64,000 nt of DNA from contig NZ_LFJC01000003.1 of the NCBI RefSeq assembly GCF_002776695.1, forward strand, positions 6,735,149 through 6,799,148, in the 5' to 3' direction. The position numbers and the translations under genes were made by a program. The notes under the pieces are model-generated. The model had not been told where the DNA came from, did no database searches, and was given only the letters and a program-made list of their open reading frames with translations. The stretch comes from Bradyrhizobium nitroreducens. GTDB taxonomy: Bacteria > Pseudomonadota > Alphaproteobacteria > Rhizobiales > Xanthobacteraceae. Positions 59,691 to 64,000 of the stretch are shown piece by piece. The first letter of the stretch is position 1, and each line of letters starts with the position of its first letter.

Positions 59691-61775
59691 GTGAGCTACT
59701 TCACATCTGGGCGCGAACGCCGAGGGCTGCGCGCATGTGCGGGCGTCTTGGCGTCGGTTTTGGCGGGCGCGCTCGGACTCGTTTCGGCGGTGTCATCGGA
59801 GCCGCTTCGCCGGAGCGGCTATGCGATTGGCGAGGACAATTGCGGTAGCGGGGATCTCGCTTTTCCCCGGATTCAGATCGACATGAAGGCGGGATTTTGC
59901 GCCGGGCTCGTCGCCAGCGAAGCGGATCGCCTCAAGTTTCCGCGCGCGATCGTCCAGGTGCCGGGGCGCGAGCTGTTCGTGGTGGCCGACATGGGCGGCT
60001 GGGGCCACGCCGACGGACGGTTGCTGCTGCTCGATCCGCGCGCGCCGCAAGGGCAGCGGCTCAAGGAGCTTCTGAGCGGAATCGAGTATCCGTTCGGCCT
60101 CGCGATCGGCCCGGACAGGAAGCTCTACGCCTCGACCGCCGAGACGATCTTCCGGTTCGATCCGCTCGCCGACAATCCGCGCGGCACGGTCGAGACCATC
60201 ATCCGCCACATGCCCGGCCGCCGGATCACGCTGCCCGACGGCACCAGGCTCGAGGAGAGCGCGCATCCGCTCAAGCCATTCGTGTTCGACAGGAACGGAC
60301 GGCTGTTCGTCAATGTCGGCTCGCACAGCGACGACTGCATCACGCCGGCGCCGATCACGAAGCCTTGCGCGGCCGCCGAGGGTGCGTCCGCCATGGCATC
60401 GATCTGGCTGTTCGCGCCGCCGGCAAGCGGCGTCTTCCCGGCGTTGAATCCGAATGACCCGGATCCGCCGCACACGGTCTATGCGCGGGGCTTGCGCAAC
60501 TCGATGGCGCTGGTGCTGCATCCGAATTTCCCCGATGCCGGCTATGCCTTCCTGCAGGGCGAGAACAGCCGCGACCTGCCTGACATCTTCAGGCCGAACG
60601 AGGAGATCAACGCGATCGAGCAGGGCAGGCATTACGGCTGGCCCTATTGCTACGATTTGTCGACGCCGAGCCCCGAATTCAGGAACGTGCTGCAAGGCGG
60701 GGTCTACAAGTCGCTCTGCACGGCAGGCGCGCTCTACAAGCCGCCGCTCACGCTGATGCCGCCGCACGGTGCGCCGCTGGGGATGCTGTATTATCACGGC
60801 AGCAAGTTTCCGGAGCTGGAGGGCAAGCTTCTGGTCGGCCTGCACGGCTATCGCCCGACCGGCAGCCGCCTGCTGGTCTACGACGTCGATGATCTCGGCT
60901 TCCCCAAGCCTGTTACGGCGCCGGTGCGTTATCGCGTCAGTTGCGCGGCCGAGCCGACGCGGAGCTTTCAGACCGACGCCGGCGAGGTGGCGGCCGCGCC
61001 GTTCGACGAGCTGATCGCGGGCTGGCACCGCGTCAACGGCGCGCGGCCGCAAGGTGCCCCCGTCGGCATGACGGTCGCGGAGGACGGCGCGATCTGGCTG
61101 GTCGAGGACAAGAACCAGACCGTGATCCGTATCGATCGTGCCGCGGGCGATCCGCCGCCGCCGCTCCCTTGCGACATGCGCAGCCAGGCGATGATCGACC
61201 AGCTCATGGCCTTCGTCGCCAGGGATGCGCAGAACAACGCCCGGCTGACCACGCTGCGCAAGGGCCTCGTCGAGAAGCACTGCGTCGGCTGCCATTCCGA
61301 TTTCGGTTTGAAGCCAGGCCAATCGGAAACGGAGAAGGACGTGGCGGTGCTCCGCTTCATGCTCGCGCAGGACGGCTGGATCTATCCGGGCGATCCCTCT
61401 TCCGGAAAGCTGCGTACCCGCCTGCGCGGTATCGGCGCCGAGAAGCTGATGCCGCCGGGCGGCGAGAGCCTGCCGAAGACCGAGCCCGGTTACCCGCGCC
61501 TGCTCGACACCATGGACCTGCTCGTTGCGAAGATGGTTCCGGGCACGCGGATGCGGATCAAGCCCGGTCCGCCCCAGCGCAAGTTCTTCGGCAAGACTGC
61601 CAAGGAATGCGGCGAAATACCGGCCGCGAAGGTCGTTGTCGTGACACAAAGGAGCGCTGTAGACAAACCCGGCTTCAGCCGATTCTTCCGGCCGGCCGAT
61701 CCCTATCTGAATGGCGAGTGCACCGACGACGATGGCTATTACATCCGGCAGGAATTTCTGGTGCCTGTGCAGTAG
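59691..61775 (+). CDS. PQQ-type sugar dehydrogenase-like protein fused to cytochrome c
   Basis: 694 residues. N-terminal signal (CAGVLASVLAGALGLVSAVSS), then a six-bladed beta-propeller like soluble glucose/sorbosone dehydrogenases (FPRAIVQVPGRELFVVADMG, YPFGLAIGPDRKLYAST, ARGLRNSMALVLHPN, HYGWPYCYD), and a C-terminal c-type cytochrome with one haem site, HCVGCHSD (CxxCH, near residue 535). A later Met in KLMPPGGES may be the sixth haem ligand. It would oxidise a sugar or alcohol in the periplasm and hand electrons to its own haem. GTG start with GGAGG upstream. It overlaps the next gene by 44 bases. Confidence 0.82.
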   Translation: MSYFTSGRERRGLRACAGVLASVLAGALGLVSAVSSEPLRRSGYAIGEDNCGSGDLAFPRIQIDMKAGFCAGLVASEADRLKFPRAIVQVPGRELFVVADMGGWGHADGRLLLLDPRAPQGQRLKELLSGIEYPFGLAIGPDRKLYASTAETIFRFDPLADNPRGTVETIIRHMPGRRITLPDGTRLEESAHPLKPFVFDRNGRLFVNVGSHSDDCITPAPITKPCAAAEGASAMASIWLFAPPASGVFPALNPNDPDPPHTVYARGLRNSMALVLHPNFPDAGYAFLQGENSRDLPDIFRPNEEINAIEQGRHYGWPYCYDLSTPSPEFRNVLQGGVYKSLCTAGALYKPPLTLMPPHGAPLGMLYYHGSKFPELEGKLLVGLHGYRPTGSRLLVYDVDDLGFPKPVTAPVRYRVSCAAEPTRSFQTDAGEVAAAPFDELIAGWHRVNGARPQGAPVGMTVAEDGAIWLVEDKNQTVIRIDRAAGDPPPPLPCDMRSQAMIDQLMAFVARDAQNNARLTTLRKGLVEKHCVGCHSDFGLKPGQSETEKDVAVLRFMLAQDGWIYPGDPSSGKLRTRLRGIGAEKLMPPGGESLPKTEPGYPRLLDTMDLLVAKMVPGTRMRIKPGPPQRKFFGKTAKECGEIPAAKVVVVTQRSAVDKPGFSRFFRPADPYLNGECTDDDGYYIRQEFLVPVQ

Positions 61776-62670
61776 CATCGTGCTTGTCGCGACGCCGCCG
61801 GCCGCTGCCGAAACCAAGCTGTTCGACAGCGTGCAGGTGACGCCCGCCAGCGAATATACTTTCGGCATCGAAGGGCCCGCCGCCGATCTCGACGGCAATC
61901 TGTTCGTCGTCAATCTCGGCAAGCCCGGCACCATCGGCAAATTGCCCGCTGGCGGCACCGCCTCGGAGCTGTTCACGACGTTGCCCGAGGGCAGTGTCGG
62001 CAACGCCATCCGCTTCGATCGGAGCGGCACCATGTTCATCGCCGACTACAAGAAGCACAACATCCTCGCGATCCCGAAGGGTTCGACGGAGCCGTCCCTC
62101 TGGTTTCACTCCGACGAGATGAACCAGCCCAACGACATCACGATCGCGCGCGACGGCACGATCTATGCGAGCGATCCGAACTGGAAGGGCAGGGAAGGCC
62201 ACATCTGGCGGATCGCGAAAGCCGCCGACGGCACGGTGCAGGGACAGGTGATGGCCTCGCCGCGCGCGATGGGCACCACCAACGGCATCGATCTCAGCCC
62301 TGACGGCAAGACGCTCTATGTCGGGGAATCCAGCAGCGGCCAGATCTGGTCCTATGCGATCAACGGCAACGAGCTGACGGCTGCAAAGCTGGTCAAGGCA
62401 TTTCAGCCCGACACCGTCGACGGGCTGCGCACCGATATTGCCGGCCGCCTCTACGTCGCGCGCATCCTCAAGGGCACGGTTGCGCTGATGAAGCCCAATG
62501 GCGCGGTCGAGCGGGAGATCGCGCTGAAAGCCAAGGAGCCGACCAACCTCGCCTTCGGCGGCAGCGACGGCAAGACCGTCTTCGTCACCCAGCGCCAGGG
62601 CGGCTTCATCGAGTCCTTCCGCACCGATCAGCAGGGCCGCGAGCACTGTCTGCAGCGCGGGCGTTGCTGA
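61732..62670 (+). CDS. Periplasmic SMP-30/gluconolactonase-like protein
   Basis: About 312 residues. Signal peptide (NFWCLCSSIVLVATPPAAA) at the N-terminus, then a beta-propeller with GIEGPAADLDGNLFVV, PNDITIARDGTIYASDP and GLRTDIAGRLYVARI. Members hydrolyse sugar lactones. The chosen ATG overlaps the upstream dehydrogenase gene by 44 bases; another ATG at 61711 overlaps by 65. Overlap indicates coupled translation. The pairing suggests that a lactone made by the dehydrogenase is opened by this enzyme, both in the periplasm. Confidence 0.8.
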   Translation: MAITSGRNFWCLCSSIVLVATPPAAAETKLFDSVQVTPASEYTFGIEGPAADLDGNLFVVNLGKPGTIGKLPAGGTASELFTTLPEGSVGNAIRFDRSGTMFIADYKKHNILAIPKGSTEPSLWFHSDEMNQPNDITIARDGTIYASDPNWKGREGHIWRIAKAADGTVQGQVMASPRAMGTTNGIDLSPDGKTLYVGESSSGQIWSYAINGNELTAAKLVKAFQPDTVDGLRTDIAGRLYVARILKGTVALMKPNGAVEREIALKAKEPTNLAFGGSDGKTVFVTQRQGGFIESFRTDQQGREHCLQRGRC

Positions 62671-62770
62671 GCTCCGGTCTGCTTCAGGCGCAGGGCAGTC
62701 GAGACGGCATTCTTCTTGCTTGCATCTGGCCGCCGCAGCCATCAAGACCTCTGTGGCAACGCCTGAACAG

Positions 62771-62812
62771 CGTTTTCGAGCGAAGTGGATACCGGTTCGC
62801 GAGAAGAAAACG
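62771..62812. repeat. Short dispersed palindrome
   Basis: Arms CGTTTTC...GAAAACG enclose GAGCGAAGTGGATACCGG-TTCGC. From memory this motif is widespread between genes in rhizobia. It lies just upstream of the amidohydrolase gene. Confidence 0.6.
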
Positions 62813-62848
62813 CGTCAAAACCTGAGCATGCGAGCACGGAGTGTTTGA

Positions 62849-63874
62849 GTGAAAGCCGTCCATACCGAACTGCACCGCAGCCACGATCCGCAATTCTTCC
62901 TGGTCCGCGGTGTCGTCAAGCGCACCACCGAGCAGCCCGAGCGCGCCGACCGGCTGCTCAAGGGGCTGAAGGACGGCAAGCACCAGCTGGTCGAGCCGAC
63001 GAAATTCGGGCAGGGGCCCCGCGCGCGCATTCACAGTCCGGAATATCTGTCGTTCCTGAGCGAAGCCTGGGAGGCCTGGACCGCGCTCGGCGATTCCGGC
63101 CCGGAGATGATCGGCAACATCCACCCGGTGCGGCATGCCGCAACCTATCCGACCCACATCGTCGGTAAGCTCGGCTGGCACACCGCCGACACCGCAGCGC
63201 CGATCGGTCCGGGCACCTGGGCCGCGGCCTGCGCCGCGACGGATGTCGCGGTCACCGCCGCGCAAATGGTGATGGACGGTGAGGATGCGGTCTATGCGCT
63301 CTGCCGTCCGCCCGGTCATCACGCCTATCGCGACATGGCCGGCGGCTTCTGCTTCCTCAACAACAGCGCGATCGCGGCGGCGCATCTGCGGCAGAAGCAC
63401 GAGCGTGTCGTCATCCTCGACGTCGACGTCCACCACGGCAACGGCACGCAAGGCATCTTCTACGCCCGGCCGGACGTCTACACGATCTCGATCCATGCCG
63501 ATCCCGTCGCGTATTATCCTTATGTGTGGGGCTATGCGCACGAGCGCGGCGAGGGCGCGGGCCTCGGCGCCAACCTCAACATTCCCCTGGCGATCGGCAC
63601 CGGCGATGACGGCTACATCCAGGCGATGGAGGTCGCGCGCAAGGCCATCGAGTCCTTTGCCCCCGGTGCGCTCGTCATCGCGCTCGGCCTCGACGCGTCC
63701 GAGCATGATCCGCTCAAGGGGCTCGCCGTCACCACGCCCGGCTTCCGCCGCATCGGCCAGGCCATCGCCAAGCTGGGTCTGCCGACCGTGTTCGTGCAGG
63801 AGGGCGGCTATCTCTCGGATATTCTGGGCGCCAACCTGACCTCGGTGCTGGCAGGATTCGAAGAGGCGAGGTGA
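62849..63874 (+). CDS. Histone deacetylase-like / acetylpolyamine amidohydrolase family protein
   Basis: 341 residues of the HDAC-like fold. Active-site blocks are RPPGHHA (catalytic His pair), FCFLNNSAIAA, VDVHHGNGTQ (zinc Asp and His) and GLDASEHDPLKGL (second zinc Asp). EGGYLSDILG ends the domain. Bacterial members often deacetylate polyamines such as acetylputrescine. GTG start. Together with the PuuB-like oxidase and PuuR-like regulator it supports polyamine metabolism in this region, although a formamidase or other amidase role is possible. Confidence 0.88.
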   Translation: MKAVHTELHRSHDPQFFLVRGVVKRTTEQPERADRLLKGLKDGKHQLVEPTKFGQGPRARIHSPEYLSFLSEAWEAWTALGDSGPEMIGNIHPVRHAATYPTHIVGKLGWHTADTAAPIGPGTWAAACAATDVAVTAAQMVMDGEDAVYALCRPPGHHAYRDMAGGFCFLNNSAIAAAHLRQKHERVVILDVDVHHGNGTQGIFYARPDVYTISIHADPVAYYPYVWGYAHERGEGAGLGANLNIPLAIGTGDDGYIQAMEVARKAIESFAPGALVIALGLDASEHDPLKGLAVTTPGFRRIGQAIAKLGLPTVFVQEGGYLSDILGANLTSVLAGFEEAR

Positions 63875-63880
63875 TCTTTC

Positions 63881-63930
63881 ACCTCTCCCCGCTTGCGGGG
63901 AGAGGTCGGAATTTGCGTCAGCAAATTCCG
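63881..63930. repeat. Two back-to-back hairpins after the amidohydrolase gene
   Basis: The first (63881-63906) has perfect 12-bp arms ACCTCTCCCCGC/GCGGGGAGAGGT. The second (63907-63930) has perfect 10-bp arms CGGAATTTGC/GCAAATTCCG with a 4-base loop. They are part of the common CTCTCCCCGC-type intergenic element and likely end the upstream transcript. Confidence 0.75.
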
Positions 63931-63976
63931 GGTGAGGGGGTACTGGTCTCACGCTGATCGCCCGCGTGGAGAGAGG

Positions 63977-64000
63977 CCCCCCCCCCCCCCCCCCCCCCCC
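63977..64000. repeat. Poly-C run of at least 24 bases at the window edge
   Basis: Twenty-four C residues in a row reach the end of the window, directly after GAGAGAGG. The true length is unknown. It could be a real homopolymer or an artefact. Confidence 0.9.

Overview
The window looks like chromosome of a Bradyrhizobium-type alphaproteobacterium. It is GC-rich (about 63-65% in genes), carries the narK-bjgb-flp-nasC order known from Bradyrhizobium diazoefficiens, holds dispersed palindromic repeats of the kind common in that genus, and encodes several small proteins I recognise as Bradyrhizobium families. No rRNA, tRNA, insertion sequence, phage or CRISPR array was seen. All coordinates come from reading the sequence by eye. 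Family names come from recognising motifs, not from database searches.

Layout. 1-3324: the 3' end of a TRAP transporter permease, a serine hydrolase, an intradiol dioxygenase and two small proteins. 3480-16093: a nitrate assimilation and nitric oxide detoxification region. It holds a formate/nitrite channel plus a PP2C phosphatase-kinase fusion on the minus strand, then nrtABC, narK, bjgb, flp and nasC on the plus strand. Two tandem pairs of NtrC-type boxes and three sigma-54-type promoters with matching spacing suggest NtrC control of the whole region. 16374-21627: a metallophosphoesterase, an SMP-30-like protein, an aldo/keto reductase, a DMT transporter and a zinc-type dehydrogenase. 21628-23223: gene-free, filled with repeats.

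23224-30082 is the most unusual part. A HlyC-type toxin-activating acyltransferase is followed by an unknown secreted-type protein and an 1869-residue RTX protein. The RTX protein begins with a zincin-like region and a Hint (intein-type) domain. About 2.1 kb, covering the unknown gene and the first ~475 codons of the RTX gene, is clearly AT-richer than both flanks, so the gene looks like a mosaic with a swapped N-terminus. 30225-37552: a small membrane protein, flhA, and a six-gene copper-handling cluster (CusF-like, cupredoxin, multicopper oxidase, TolC-type protein, small lipoprotein, His-rich protein).

37704-47393: an MFS transporter, a cupin, LysR and TetR regulators, a PaoABC-type molybdenum aldehyde dehydrogenase and an LprI-like protein. 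47580-63874: amino acid and possibly polyamine metabolism. It has two XRE-cupin regulators, an omega-aminotransferase, dadA, a polar amino acid ABC transporter, a PuuB-like oxidase, gamma-glutamyltransferase, an enoyl-CoA hydratase, a PQQ sugar dehydrogenase-cytochrome c fusion, a second SMP-30-like protein and an acetylpolyamine amidohydrolase-like enzyme. The window ends in a run of at least 24 C residues.
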